From: an uncultured Prevotellaceae bacterium
GTDB lineage: Bacteria; Bacteroidota; Bacteroidia; Bacteroidales; Muribaculaceae
Length of the DNA stretch: 64,000 bases
Direction of reading: 5' to 3'
NCBI GenBank assembly: GCA_937898675.1
Contig: CALEJB010000002.1
Span: 47,624-111,623 of the forward strand
Part shown: positions 1 through 8,452 of the stretch, piece after piece
Numbering within the stretch: position 1 is the first letter of the stretch
Layout: each line of letters begins with the position of its first letter
Notes under the pieces: model-generated
Database searches by the model: none
What the model was told of the DNA's origin: nothing
The model's input: only the letters and a program-made list of their open reading frames with translations
Translations under genes and position numbers: made by a program

Positions 1-1
1 C

Positions 2-961
2 GACGTCACCATCGAGGAGGCTCACGACACCCAGCTCGAACTTCCGTTCAAGGGCAATGTGTCGCTGGAGAAGTTGGAGAAGGTGCTCAAGGAGAACCCC
101 GGCAACGTGCCCTTCATGGTACTGACCGTGACCAACAACACCGTGGGCGGACAGCCCGTGTCGATGCAGAACATCAAGGAGACCTGCGAACTGTGCCACA
201 AGTACAATGTGCCCGTGGTGATGGACAGTGCCCGCTTTGCCGAGAACAGCTACTTCATCAAGACCCGCGAGGAAGGCTATGCCGACAAGACCATCAAGGA
301 GATTGCCCGCGAGATGTACAGCTATGTTGACTGCATGACCATGTCGGCCAAGAAGGACGGCATCGTGAACATGGGCGGTTTCATCGCCACTAACAACGAG
401 GAGTGGTATGAGGGCGCCAAGCTGTTCTGCATCCCCTTCGAGGGCTTTATCACCTATGGCGGCATGAACGGCCGCGACCTGAACGCCCTGGCTGTCGGCC
501 TGGACGAGAACACCGAGTTTGACATGCTCGAGACCCGCATCCGCCAAGTGCAGTACCTCGCCGCCAAGCTCGACGAGTACGGCATCCCCTATCAGCGTCC
601 CGTGGGCGGCCATGCCCTGTTCATCGACGCCGACAAGGTGCTGTGCAATGTGCCCAAGGAGGAATTTCCCGCCCAGACGCTCACCTGTGAGCTCTACCTC
701 GAGGCAGGCATCCGCGGTTGTGAGATTGGCTACATCCTGGCCGACCGTGACCCCGTGACCCGCGAGAACCGCTTTGGCGGCCTCGACCTGCTGCGCCTGT
801 GCATCGCCCGCCGCGTCTATACCAACAACCACATGGATGTTATTGCCGCCGCGCTCAAGAACGTCTATGACCGTCGCGGTGAAATCACCCGTGGCGTCGC
901 CATCGAGTGGGAAGCACCCCTGATGCGCCACTTCACCGTCAAGCTCAAGAGACTGGGATAA
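2..961 (+). CDS. tnaA: Tryptophanase (L-tryptophan indole-lyase), 5'-truncated by the window edge
   Basis: PLP-dependent beta-eliminating lyase that splits L-tryptophan into indole, pyruvate and ammonia in the cytoplasm. The open frame runs in from base 2, so about 320 C-terminal residues are present and the N-terminal part lies outside the window. The PLP-lysine motif SAKKDG is followed by a conserved GGF segment, and the end (RHFTVKLKR) matches the tryptophanase C terminus (RHFTAKL). The family also contains tyrosine phenol-lyase. Where tyrosine phenol-lyases carry a substrate-binding Arg (MERG), this protein has Ile (CEIGY), as tryptophanases do, so tryptophanase is the better call. A hairpin terminator follows 22 bases after the stop. 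Confidence 0.9.
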   Translation, partial: DVTIEEAHDTQLELPFKGNVSLEKLEKVLKENPGNVPFMVLTVTNNTVGGQPVSMQNIKETCELCHKYNVPVVMDSARFAENSYFIKTREEGYADKTIKEIAREMYSYVDCMTMSAKKDGIVNMGGFIATNNEEWYEGAKLFCIPFEGFITYGGMNGRDLNALAVGLDENTEFDMLETRIRQVQYLAAKLDEYGIPYQRPVGGHALFIDADKVLCNVPKEEFPAQTLTCELYLEAGIRGCEIGYILADRDPVTRENRFGGLDLLRLCIARRVYTNNHMDVIAAALKNVYDRRGEITRGVAIEWEAPLMRHFTVKLKRLG

Positions 962-983
962 TATTAACCGTCATAATACCATG

Positions 984-1017
984 AAGTGAGGGCTGGAACA
1001 TTCTGCCCTCACTTTTT
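984..1017 (+). terminator. Rho-independent terminator of tnaA
   Basis: A 10 bp perfect stem (984-993 with 1005-1014) and an 11-base loop run into a T-rich stretch just after the tryptophanase stop codon. A smaller stem (CTGAGG/CCTCAG, 1024-1041) follows. Confidence 0.85.
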
Positions 1018-1057
1018 CTTGTACTGAGGGGGAATCCTCAGACGGTTCAGTTACAAA

Positions 1058-1101
1058 GAGAGGGGGTGTGCCATAAATTGAGTTACGGCTCACCCCCTCT
1101 C
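1058..1101 (-). terminator. Hairpin downstream of yebC
   Basis: An 11 bp perfect inverted repeat (1058-1068 with 1091-1101) with a 22-base loop lies between the convergent tnaA and yebC genes. Only a weak T run follows on the minus strand, so termination of the yebC transcript is likely but not certain. Confidence 0.5.
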
Positions 1102-1132
1102 CACCTGGTCGAGTGGTATTTCTTGAACTGAA

Positions 1133-1870
1133 TTACTCGTCGTCGTCGCCACCCTCGGCCTCGGCCATGGTGGTGAAAACGTTCTGCACGTCGTCGTCCT
1201 CCTCGAGCACCTCGATGAGGGCCTCTACCTCGGCACGCTGTTCGTCGGTGAGTTCCTTGTAGTCGGCGGGCTCATAGACAAACTCACTGCTCTTGATTTC
1301 AAATCCGTTGGTCTCGAGGTACTTCATGATGTCGCCGTTGGACTCAAATGCGCCCGACACGAGGATTTCTTCCTCGTCCTGTGCAAACTCCTCGGCGCCG
1401 CAGTCGATGAGTTCAAGCTCGAGCTCATCGGGGTCAACGTCGGCCTTGGGTGCGACATGGAAGTAGCACTTGTGGCTGAACATGAACGCCACGCTGCCCG
1501 AGTTGCCCAGCGAGCCGCCCTTCTTGTTAAAGTAGTTGCGCAGGTTGGCCACGGTGCGGGTGGTGTTGTCGGTGGCCGTCTCCACCAGCACGGCAATGCC
1601 GTTGGGGGCATATCCCTCGTAGATAACCTCCTTGTAGTCGCCGGCATCCTTCTCGCTGGCCTTCTTGATAGCGCGCTCAATGTTCTCCTTGGGCATGTTG
1701 GCTGCCTTGGCGTTGGCAATCAGTGCGCGCAGGCGCGAGTTGCCCTCGGGGTCGGGACCGCTGGCCTTGACGGCGATGGTGATTTCCTTGCCAATCCTGG
1801 TAAACGTGCGGGACATGCTGCCCCAGCGCTTCATCTTTCTTGCTTTGCGGTATTCAAAAGCTCTTCCCAT
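1133..1870 (-). CDS. YebC/PmpR family protein (TACO1-like)
   Basis: YebC-family protein of 245 residues, the usual family length. The N terminus (MGRAFEYRKARKMKRW) and the segment with NxRLRALIANAKAANMPKENIERAIKKA are the family hallmarks, and the acidic C terminus is typical. Members have been described as DNA-binding regulators (PmpR) and as ribosome-associated factors that help translation through difficult motifs (TACO1/YebC); the sequence alone does not decide between these roles. The gene lies 35 bases downstream of pheT on the same strand and is probably cotranscribed with it, which fits a translation-related role. Confidence 0.88.
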   Translation of the reverse strand: MGRAFEYRKARKMKRWGSMSRTFTRIGKEITIAVKASGPDPEGNSRLRALIANAKAANMPKENIERAIKKASEKDAGDYKEVIYEGYAPNGIAVLVETATDNTTRTVANLRNYFNKKGGSLGNSGSVAFMFSHKCYFHVAPKADVDPDELELELIDCGAEEFAQDEEEILVSGAFESNGDIMKYLETNGFEIKSSEFVYEPADYKELTDEQRAEVEALIEVLEEDDDVQNVFTTMAEAEGGDDDE

Positions 1871-1905
1871 TGTTTCTGGTTTTTATGATGTTGTTATAAT
1901 GTGTT

Positions 1906-4371
1906 TTATCTCAGTTTTGCGCCCAGTTGGGTCTCAAGGTTCTTGATGATTTTGCTCATGATGGCGTCAATCTGCTTGTCGTTGAGCGTCTTCTCATTGT
2001 CTTGCAGAATCATGCTGATGGCATAGGACTTCTTGCCGGCTTCGAGTTTGTTGCTCTCATAGACGTCAAACAGCGTCATCGACTTCAAGAGTTTCTTCTC
2101 GGTGCTCTCGACCACGCGGCGAATGTCGGCATAGGTGACCGTCTTGTCCACCAGCAGCGCCAGGTCGCGGCGCAGGGGCAGCGTCTTGGGCAGGTCGCTG
2201 TACTTGATGTCCTTGCGCGCAGCAAGTTTGCAAGCCAGATTCCAGTTGATTTGCGCATAATAGACGGGCTGGTCAATGTCAAACTTCTTGGCGAGTCCTT
2301 CGTCAACAACGCCCATCACGGCAATGACTTTGCCGCCTCGGTTGCTGTAAGTCAGCGCGGGGTTCAACGTCTCGTCCTCGGTCTGCTCAATCACGAGGTC
2401 GCGCAGGTTGAGGCCCATGTTCTGGAGCACGTTCTCGAGGTCGGCCTTCAGGTCATAGACGGTGAGCGCCCTCACCTTGTCGGCCCACGACTCGTCGTGG
2501 TTGTTGCCGGTGAGCCACATGCCCATCTGGGTGTGCTCGGCATAGGGGGCAAGCGCTTTCTCCTCTTGGCTCACGCTGGCGTCATAGCGATAGACATCGC
2601 CAAACTCATAGAGGCGCAGGTTGGGATTCTTGTGGTTGATGTTGCGGGCAATGCTCTCGAGGCCTCCAAACATCAGCGTCTGGCGCATCACGTTCAAGTC
2701 GCTGCTCAACGGATTCATGATGCGCACGCAGTGCTCGGCGGGATAGGTCTTGAGGTCATCGTAATAGGCGCCCACGGTGAGCGAGTTGTTCATCATCTCG
2801 TGGTAGCCAGTGCTCGACAATTGGTTGCTGATGGTTTCGCGCAGGTCGTCGGCAAAGTCCACCTCGGTCTTGTTGGACAGACTGCTGTGCACCTCGTCGG
2901 TGAACTCGATGTTGTTGTAGCCATAGACGCGGAGCACGTCCTCAACCACGTCGCAGGGACGTTGCACGTCCACGCGGTAGGTGGGGACGATGAGGTTGAT
3001 TTTCTCGTCGTCCTCGGCGGTGATTTCCATCTCCAGGCTCTTGACGATGTCGCGGATTTCCTCGTGGGGAATGTCCTTGCCGATGAGGCGCGTCACATAG
3101 TCGTAGTGCAGTTCCACGGGGAATCCGGGGAAGTCGTGCGCTTTCACATCCACGATTTCGCCGCAAATTTCGCCGCCAGCCAGTTCCTTGACGAGCATGG
3201 CGGCGAGTTTGAGGTTATAAATCACCTCGTTGGGGTCGATGCCGCGCTCGAAGCGGAACGACGCATCGGTGTTGAGGCCAAAGCGGCGCGCCGTCTTGCG
3301 AATCCAGGTGGGGTGGAAATAGGCCGACTCCAAGAAGATGTCGGTGGTTTCCATCTTCACGCCCGAGTCCAGACCGCCAAACACGCCGCCGATACACATC
3401 GGCTCCTCGGCGTTGCAAATCATCAGGTCGCGGTCGGTGAGCGTGCGCTCCACGCCGTCGAGGGTGATGAACTTGTGCCCTGCCTCCACGGTCTTGACCA
3501 CCACGCGACCGCCCTTCACCTTGTTCAGGTCAAAGCAGTGCATCGGCTGGCCCGTGCCCAGCAGTATGTAGTTGGTGATATCGACGATGTTGTTGATGGG
3601 ACGCTGGCCCGCTGCGGTGAGCAGGTCCTTGAGCCACTTGGGACTCTCCTGCACCTTCACGCCGCGCACGGTCAGACCGGCATAGCGCGGGCAGGCCTCG
3701 GCGTTCTCGACGGTGACCGTGATGGCACCGTCGGGGCGGTCGATGGCAAACGCGTCAACGCTGGGGCGGTGCAGATTGCCGTCCTTGCCGTGGCGCTTGA
3801 GCCATGCCTGCAGGTCGCGGGCCACGCCATAGTGCGAAGCGCCGTCGATGCGGTTGGGGGTGAGGTCCACCTCAATGAGGTAATCGTCCTCGATGCCGTA
3901 GTATTGTGCGGCAGGGGTGCCCGTCACAGCGTCGTCGGGCAGCACGATGATGCCGTCGTGGCTCGTGCCGACGCCAATCTCGTCCTCGGCGCAAATCATG
4001 CCCAGCGATTCCTCGCCGCGCATCTTGGAGCGCTTGATGGTAAACTCCTTGTCGCCGTCATAGAGCTTGGTGCCCAGGGTAGCGACAATCACCTTTTGTC
4101 CGGCGGCCACATTGGGTGCGCCGCACACGATTTGGACGGGGCCGTTGCCATCGCCCAGGTCAACGGTGGTGATGTGCAGGTGGTCGCTGTTGGGATGGTC
4201 GATGCAGGTCAGCACATGACCCACGACCAGTCCGCGCAGGCCGCCCTTGATGCTTTCTACTTGTTCCACAGCGCCGACTTCCAGACCCAGCGAGGTCAAA
4301 GCCTCGGCCACATGGTCGGGCGTCATGTCGGTGTCAATATAGCGTTTGAGCCACTTATAGGAAATATTCAT
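1906..4371 (-). CDS. pheT: Phenylalanyl-tRNA synthetase beta subunit
   Basis: Beta chain of the alpha2beta2 enzyme that charges tRNA-Phe. The 821-residue length fits the bacterial long form. The N-terminal tRNA-binding (EMAP-like) domain is recognisable (HPNSDHLHITTVDLG, VCGAPN, about residues 40-150), followed by the B3/B4 editing region, B5, the catalytic-like core (RFERGIDP) and a C-terminal anticodon-binding ferredoxin-fold domain (about 725-818, SDLPKTLPLRRDLALLVD). It has its own promoter (TAACTTTG, 4413-4406) and is separated from the tonB operon by a strong hairpin. The alpha subunit gene is not in this window. Confidence 0.97.
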   Translation of the reverse strand: MNISYKWLKRYIDTDMTPDHVAEALTSLGLEVGAVEQVESIKGGLRGLVVGHVLTCIDHPNSDHLHITTVDLGDGNGPVQIVCGAPNVAAGQKVIVATLGTKLYDGDKEFTIKRSKMRGEESLGMICAEDEIGVGTSHDGIIVLPDDAVTGTPAAQYYGIEDDYLIEVDLTPNRIDGASHYGVARDLQAWLKRHGKDGNLHRPSVDAFAIDRPDGAITVTVENAEACPRYAGLTVRGVKVQESPKWLKDLLTAAGQRPINNIVDITNYILLGTGQPMHCFDLNKVKGGRVVVKTVEAGHKFITLDGVERTLTDRDLMICNAEEPMCIGGVFGGLDSGVKMETTDIFLESAYFHPTWIRKTARRFGLNTDASFRFERGIDPNEVIYNLKLAAMLVKELAGGEICGEIVDVKAHDFPGFPVELHYDYVTRLIGKDIPHEEIRDIVKSLEMEITAEDDEKINLIVPTYRVDVQRPCDVVEDVLRVYGYNNIEFTDEVHSSLSNKTEVDFADDLRETISNQLSSTGYHEMMNNSLTVGAYYDDLKTYPAEHCVRIMNPLSSDLNVMRQTLMFGGLESIARNINHKNPNLRLYEFGDVYRYDASVSQEEKALAPYAEHTQMGMWLTGNNHDESWADKVRALTVYDLKADLENVLQNMGLNLRDLVIEQTEDETLNPALTYSNRGGKVIAVMGVVDEGLAKKFDIDQPVYYAQINWNLACKLAARKDIKYSDLPKTLPLRRDLALLVDKTVTYADIRRVVESTEKKLLKSMTLFDVYESNKLEAGKKSYAISMILQDNEKTLNDKQIDAIMSKIIKNLETQLGAKLR

Positions 4372-4405
4372 AATCTTGATGAAATGATAATCGCTTAAAA
4401 ACGTG

Positions 4406-4413
4406 CAAAGTTA
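4406..4413 (-). promoter_or_regulatory. Bacteroidetes -7 box upstream of pheT
   Basis: The minus strand reads TAACTTTG, matching the TAnnTTTG consensus of the Bacteroidetes primary sigma factor, 35 bases before the pheT ATG. Confidence 0.6.
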
Positions 4414-4515
4414 CAAAAAATCTCTCTAATGGCAACACCTTGAGTCCTAACTTTCGATTTTCAGATAAGAAAAGGAGCGTCTAAGCCATATTATCCGTTA
4501 TCAATAATCATTTAA

Positions 4516-4554
4516 CTACGACACCGCCCCGTCGATGGCGGGGCGGTGTCGTAG
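4516..4554 (-). terminator. Strong hairpin after the tonB gene
   Basis: A 16 bp perfect stem (4516-4531 with 4539-4554) and a 7-base loop lie between the 3' end of tonB and the pheT promoter. There is only a poor T run on the minus strand, so it may act as a terminator or as a 3'-end stabiliser. Confidence 0.65.
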
Positions 4555-4580
4555 AAACTATCGCATTGACGCACAAGGCA

Positions 4581-5468
4581 TCAATACCAGATGTAGGTAA
4601 CGTTGCCTATGCCCTGCGTTGTCGTGTTTTTGGGCACCGAGAAACTGGACTTGAGCGCGGCCTGCTCGCAGGCGCGTTTCATCTCGGGGTGAGAGGCAAT
4701 GCTGCCCGTGGCACTGATGGCACTGGCCTGGATGACCTTGCCACGCGGGTCAACGGTCACACGCACGGTCACGCGGCCCGACCACTTGCTGTTGGGATTG
4801 GGCTTGGCCCAGTTCTCAAGGGTGTAGCCTGCAAGTCCGTTAATGCTGGGCCTGCCGGCAAAGCGTCCCTCGCTGGATGTGCCGTTGGGGTCGCCCTGCT
4901 TGCCTCCGCCCGAGCCCTTGCCTCCGCCAAAGGCGTTCTTCACCTTCTTGTCGGTGGCGCTGGTGGTGGCCTGTTGCTGGGTGTTCACATTCTTGGTCTT
5001 GGCTTCCTGCTCTTCGGCATTGGTATGCTTCGCCTTGGGCTTGGTCTCCTGCTTGTCGTTCTGCTTGGTGGGTCCAGGCTTCTTGGGTTCTTCAACCTTG
5101 GGCTTTTTCACCTTTTGCGGCGATTCAGTCTGCTGGGTAACGGTGGGCGGCGTCTTTTGTGTCGCCTCGCCGGCATCTTCCCTGTCATCGGCTTCTATGT
5201 CGGGGTTCTCGCCCTCGTCGGGCGACACGCTCTCGCTGGCGGCCTCCTGTTCGGAGACGTCGTTCATGAGCGCATCGGGCATATCACCCAGCATCACAAA
5301 TTCGCCGCCAAACAAGATGGAGTCCTGAGCAAGTTGCGTCAGGTCCTGCCTGTTGGGCACATACTCATACTGCAGCGAGGTGCGCAACAGCAGTGCCAGC
5401 GTTCCAACGGTGAGCAGCAGGGTGAGCAACAGGGCCCAAATACTATTTTTGCGGCGGTCTTCTTGCAT
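4581..5468 (-). CDS. Energy transducer TonB
   Basis: Periplasm-spanning protein that passes energy from ExbB/ExbD to outer-membrane TonB-dependent receptors such as the SusC-like receptor at 49-53 kb. One N-terminal membrane helix (about residues 8-30, WALLLTLLLTVGTLALLL) is followed by a long linker rich in Pro, Lys, Glu and Gln (about 60-180). The C-terminal TonB fold comes last (about 205-295: GRVTVRVTVDPRGKVIQASA, ending NVTYIWY). Total length is 295. It lies 18 bases after exbD in a pdxJ-exbB-exbD-tonB order common in Bacteroidales. Confidence 0.9.
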   Translation of the reverse strand: MQEDRRKNSIWALLLTLLLTVGTLALLLRTSLQYEYVPNRQDLTQLAQDSILFGGEFVMLGDMPDALMNDVSEQEAASESVSPDEGENPDIEADDREDAGEATQKTPPTVTQQTESPQKVKKPKVEEPKKPGPTKQNDKQETKPKAKHTNAEEQEAKTKNVNTQQQATTSATDKKVKNAFGGGKGSGGGKQGDPNGTSSEGRFAGRPSINGLAGYTLENWAKPNPNSKWSGRVTVRVTVDPRGKVIQASAISATGSIASHPEMKRACEQAALKSSFSVPKNTTTQGIGNVTYIWY

Positions 5469-5486
5469 CTTATTGGCGGCGTGGTG

Positions 5487-5987
5487 TTAAGGGTTTTGGG
5501 GAACGGGCTCGGTCACGACATTGGATTCAGCAGGGGCGGCCATTGCGGCATCGGCCTGCATCGAGGACTCGCTGGGCTTGGTGGCCAGGACGATTTTCAC
5601 GCCGTTGCGTGAGCCCTTGTCCAAAATCTCGACAATCTTGCCGTAGTTCACTTCCTCGTCGGCATAGACGGCGACAAACTCGTTGGGGTTGCCGGCTTTG
5701 AGTGCTACCATAAAGCCGTCCAACTGCTCGGGGGCGATGGGCAGCAGGTCGGTCTCGCCCTGCTCGTCGGCCTGGGTGGCATACATGTTCAAGTCCTTGT
5801 CGACATAGATGCGCGTGGTGGGCTTGATGGATGTCTGCTCACTGCTCTGCGGCAGATTGACCTCCAGCGCCGAGGGGAACACAAATGTTGAGGTGACCAT
5901 GAAGAAGATGAGCAGCAGGAAGATGACATCGGTCATCGATGCCATGCTGAACATCGACAGGGTCTGGTGCTGTCTCTTGAGTGCCAT
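5487..5987 (-). CDS. exbD: ExbD/TolR biopolymer transport protein
   Basis: Proton-channel partner of ExbB and TonB in the inner membrane. It has 166 residues with one N-terminal helix (about 16-38, MTDVIFLLLIFFMVTSTFVF). That helix contains the Asp needed for proton movement in this family (TDVIF). The periplasmic C-terminal domain follows. The last 30 residues, rich in Ala and Pro, extend beyond the core fold. It lies 10 bases downstream of exbB and 18 bases upstream of tonB. Only one exbD is present, whereas some Bacteroidales have two in tandem. Confidence 0.93.
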   Translation of the reverse strand: MALKRQHQTLSMFSMASMTDVIFLLLIFFMVTSTFVFPSALEVNLPQSSEQTSIKPTTRIYVDKDLNMYATQADEQGETDLLPIAPEQLDGFMVALKAGNPNEFVAVYADEEVNYGKIVEILDKGSRNGVKIVLATKPSESSMQADAAMAAPAESNVVTEPVPQNP

Positions 5988-5997
5988 GGCGCGCAGA

Positions 5998-6795
5998 TTA
6001 TTTTGCCGGCTCGTTGAGCAGGTCCATAAATTCCATTGTCTTGCCCTCGAGCTTGTTCATCACCTTGTTGACGCGCGAGGTGAGGTAGTTGTAGGCAAAC
6101 AGCGCGATGATGCCCACGATCAGACCGGCAACGGTGGTCACAAGGGCCTGGTAGATGCCGCTGGCGAGGATGGTCACATTGCTGTTGTTGCCGGCGCTGG
6201 CGAGCTGGAAGAAAGCTTGTACCATACCGGTAACGGTGCCCAAGAAACCGATCATGGGTGCGCCGGCGGCGGTGGTAGCGAGCCACGAGAAGCCCTTCTC
6301 GAGATTGGCGACTTCCATGTTGCCCACATTCTCGATGGCGACGAGTACGTCGTTCATCGGGCGGCCGATGCGGGTCACGCCCTTCTCAATCATGCGGGAA
6401 TAGGGAGTATTGGTACTCTTGCACAAGGCGAGAGCCTGGTCGGTATCGCCCTCATGGATAAATCCCTTGATGCGATCCATAAAGGTCTTGTCCTGACGGC
6501 TCGCACGGCCTATGGCAAACATGCGCTCAAAGAAGATGTAGATGCTCACCACGGCAAGCAATGCGAGGGGAATCATCAGCCATCCGCCGGCCATCGTGAG
6601 GTCCCACACCGACAGGTTTTTGACGATGGGCTCGGCAACTTCGGCGGCGGGAGGGGTGGCGGCGGCCACGGCTGTGGCGCTGTCGGCAAGAACCGCAGCG
6701 CTGTCGTTAATCACCTGGGTGGCCGAGTCGGCCATTTGATTCATGGTGTCGATGGCACCCGGTGCTTGAGCGAGAATCATGCTAAGGATTGACAT
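5998..6795 (-). CDS. exbB: MotA/TolQ/ExbB proton channel protein
   Basis: Channel-forming subunit that couples the proton gradient to TonB. The 265-residue protein has an N-terminal hydrophobic/Ala-rich extension (about 1-68), a first clear helix (about 70-92, GGWLMIPLALLAVVSIYIFFER) and the conserved ExbB core. The core includes GFLGTVTGMVQAFFQLA and a last long helix (TTVAGLIVGIIALFAYNYL). The long extension before helix 1 is usual in Bacteroidetes ExbB. The pdxJ gene ends 72 bases upstream and no separate strong promoter was recognised, so one transcript is likely. Confidence 0.93.
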   Translation of the reverse strand: MSILSMILAQAPGAIDTMNQMADSATQVINDSAAVLADSATAVAAATPPAAEVAEPIVKNLSVWDLTMAGGWLMIPLALLAVVSIYIFFERMFAIGRASRQDKTFMDRIKGFIHEGDTDQALALCKSTNTPYSRMIEKGVTRIGRPMNDVLVAIENVGNMEVANLEKGFSWLATTAAGAPMIGFLGTVTGMVQAFFQLASAGNNSNVTILASGIYQALVTTVAGLIVGIIALFAYNYLTSRVNKVMNKLEGKTMEFMDLLNEPAK

Positions 6796-6867
6796 AGTGT
6801 ATTCGTTGATTTTTAATGAATGTTATTATCGTTGTTCTCTATTATATTTAACGTGTAACCAGCCGGG

Positions 6868-7581
6868 TCATTTCAGGCATTCCTTGTAAGCCTTAACCGT
6901 AGCCTCAAGGCCCATATACAGGGCATCACTGATGAGGGCATGGCCGATGGACACCTCGTTGAGATGCGGCACATGCTGCTGGAAGAATTTGAGATTCTGC
7001 AAGTTGAGGTCATGCCCTGCATTCAGGCCCAAGCCCACGCTGTGGGCCGTCAAGGCCGCAGTCGTGAAAGGCGCCACGGCGGCCTCGGGGTCGGCGGCAA
7101 ACTGGGCGGCAAAGGGTCCTGTATAGAGTTCCACGCGGTCGGCGCCCGTGCGGGCGGCAGCGCGGATGTTGTCGAGGTCGGTGCCCACAAACAGGCTTGT
7201 GCGGATGCCGGCTTCCTTCAGGCGGTCAACGATGCCGGAGAGAAACTCCATATTGGGCTCCACTTCCCATCCGGCCGACGAGGTGAGTGCGCCGGGAGCG
7301 TCAGGCACCAGGGTGGCCTGCGTCGGCCTTACCGACAGCACCAGGTCCATGAACTGCTCGGTGGGGTTGCCCTCAATATTGAACTCGGTGCGCACCAGCG
7401 GACGCAGCAGGAACACATCGTTGCGGCGGATGTGACGCTCATCGGGACGCGGATGCACGGTAATACCGTCAGCACCAAATCCTTGAATATCTACCGCCAC
7501 TTGCTGCACATCGGGCAGATTGCCTCCACGCGCATTGCGCAAAGTGGCTATTTTGTTGACATTTACACTCAGGTTAATCAT
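6868..7581 (-). CDS. pdxJ: Pyridoxine 5'-phosphate synthase
   Basis: Condenses 1-deoxyxylulose 5-phosphate with 3-amino-2-oxopropyl phosphate to make pyridoxine 5'-phosphate (the DXP-dependent vitamin B6 route). The 237-residue length matches the family. Visible hallmarks are the N-terminal LSVNVNKIATLRNARGG, the HPRPDERHI segment, VELYTGPFA, and the C-terminal LNAGHDLNLQN with EVSIGHALISDALYMGLEATVKAY. It appears to be the first gene of the pdxJ-exbB-exbD-tonB run; its TAATTTTG box lies about 115 bases upstream. Confidence 0.96.
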   Translation of the reverse strand: MINLSVNVNKIATLRNARGGNLPDVQQVAVDIQGFGADGITVHPRPDERHIRRNDVFLLRPLVRTEFNIEGNPTEQFMDLVLSVRPTQATLVPDAPGALTSSAGWEVEPNMEFLSGIVDRLKEAGIRTSLFVGTDLDNIRAAARTGADRVELYTGPFAAQFAADPEAAVAPFTTAALTAHSVGLGLNAGHDLNLQNLKFFQQHVPHLNEVSIGHALISDALYMGLEATVKAYKECLK

Positions 7582-7695
7582 TTCTTAGAATATCATTTGT
7601 ATGCTAATGCATTCAATTAGGTGTTAGGAACCGCGGATGCCAATTCAAAATAATTCGCCTCATTCGCATTAGCCCCACAGGGATACAATAACACG

Positions 7696-7703
7696 CAAAA
7701 TTA
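7696..7703 (-). promoter_or_regulatory. -7 box upstream of pdxJ
   Basis: TAATTTTG on the minus strand, 115 bases before the pdxJ start. The gap between pdxJ and the next gene (7582-7774) holds this box and nothing else recognised. Confidence 0.5.
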
Positions 7704-7774
7704 CCCATAATTTCCCACATAGACCAACTCAGGCGTGTGAAAAAATGTTTTTATTCTCCAAATTCCTTGCTCCC

Positions 7775-8314
7775 TCACCGCAGGAGGTTGGACATCATGG
7801 TGTTCCAGTCACCGAGGTCGGAGACCGAACCAAGCACACCATCGTTGGCCGGAAAGGCGATGCTGTCGTTGAGGGTGCGGGTGATTTGAGGCAGCCGCGT
7901 GTACAGCGCCAATGTGTTCAAGTTATCGTCGATGCGGTAATCCCTGCCCAACTGTTTGAAATCCTCAACAGGGATATAGTACAAGCGTGAACCCTTGTTG
8001 CACAGATAGATGCGCGAGAAATCCCGCTCGGCGAGTGCCTGAGCGCACTGGAACAAACAGCGCGAGACATCAAAGCGGTTGAAATTGCGGTCCTCGTCGG
8101 GTTCGCCCACATTAAACGAGAGTTCCTTGCCTGAACCAATCCACGGCCGCGTCACCTCTATGTTGATGCCCGCATTGGCAGGGTCCAAATCCTTGAGTTC
8201 GACACGCGAGATGACGCTGCGGCCTCCCTTGACCACGTCAAGCGTGAAAACAGCAGTGGCGATACAAACCGCCAGCGCCGACACGACGCCAAGGAGGATT
8301 ATTTTATATTTCAT
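7775..8314 (-). CDS. Membrane-anchored hypothetical protein
   Basis: Not recognised. The ATG at 8314 (MKYKIILLG) gives 179 residues and puts a hydrophobic segment (about 4-24) at the N terminus; an in-frame upstream ATG would add 21 residues without similarity to a signal peptide. The remainder looks soluble and extracytoplasmic, with RNFNRFDVSRCLFQCAQALAERDFSRIYLCNKGSRLYYIPVEDFKQLG as the most ordered part. The wording of this region resembles small Bacteroidales proteins of unknown function kept for structural work, but no function is claimed. The gene follows the S66 peptidase by about 140 bases on the same strand. Confidence 0.6.
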   Translation of the reverse strand: MKYKIILLGVVSALAVCIATAVFTLDVVKGGRSVISRVELKDLDPANAGINIEVTRPWIGSGKELSFNVGEPDEDRNFNRFDVSRCLFQCAQALAERDFSRIYLCNKGSRLYYIPVEDFKQLGRDYRIDDNLNTLALYTRLPQITRTLNDSIAFPANDGVLGSVSDLGDWNTMMSNLLR

Positions 8315-8452
8315 GCTTTGTGATTGTCTATTTCTATCCATGGTTGCAGGCAACGGGTTTTTAATGACCAATGGCAACTATCGTGCCAGCCGGGCGCAAA
8401 GCCGTGCTTGCAAAAGATTGCCAAGGCGCGACCTGACAGAAGACTACACAAG

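Noticed and set aside
2..961. Tyrosine phenol-lyase instead of tryptophanase
   Set aside because: The Arg that binds the phenol ring in tyrosine phenol-lyases is Ile here, and the C terminus matches tryptophanase.
1927..4398. A long open frame antisense to pheT (over 800 codons)
   Set aside because: It is a by-product of high G+C codon bias; the protein has low-complexity His/Val/Ala composition and pheT on the other strand is certain.
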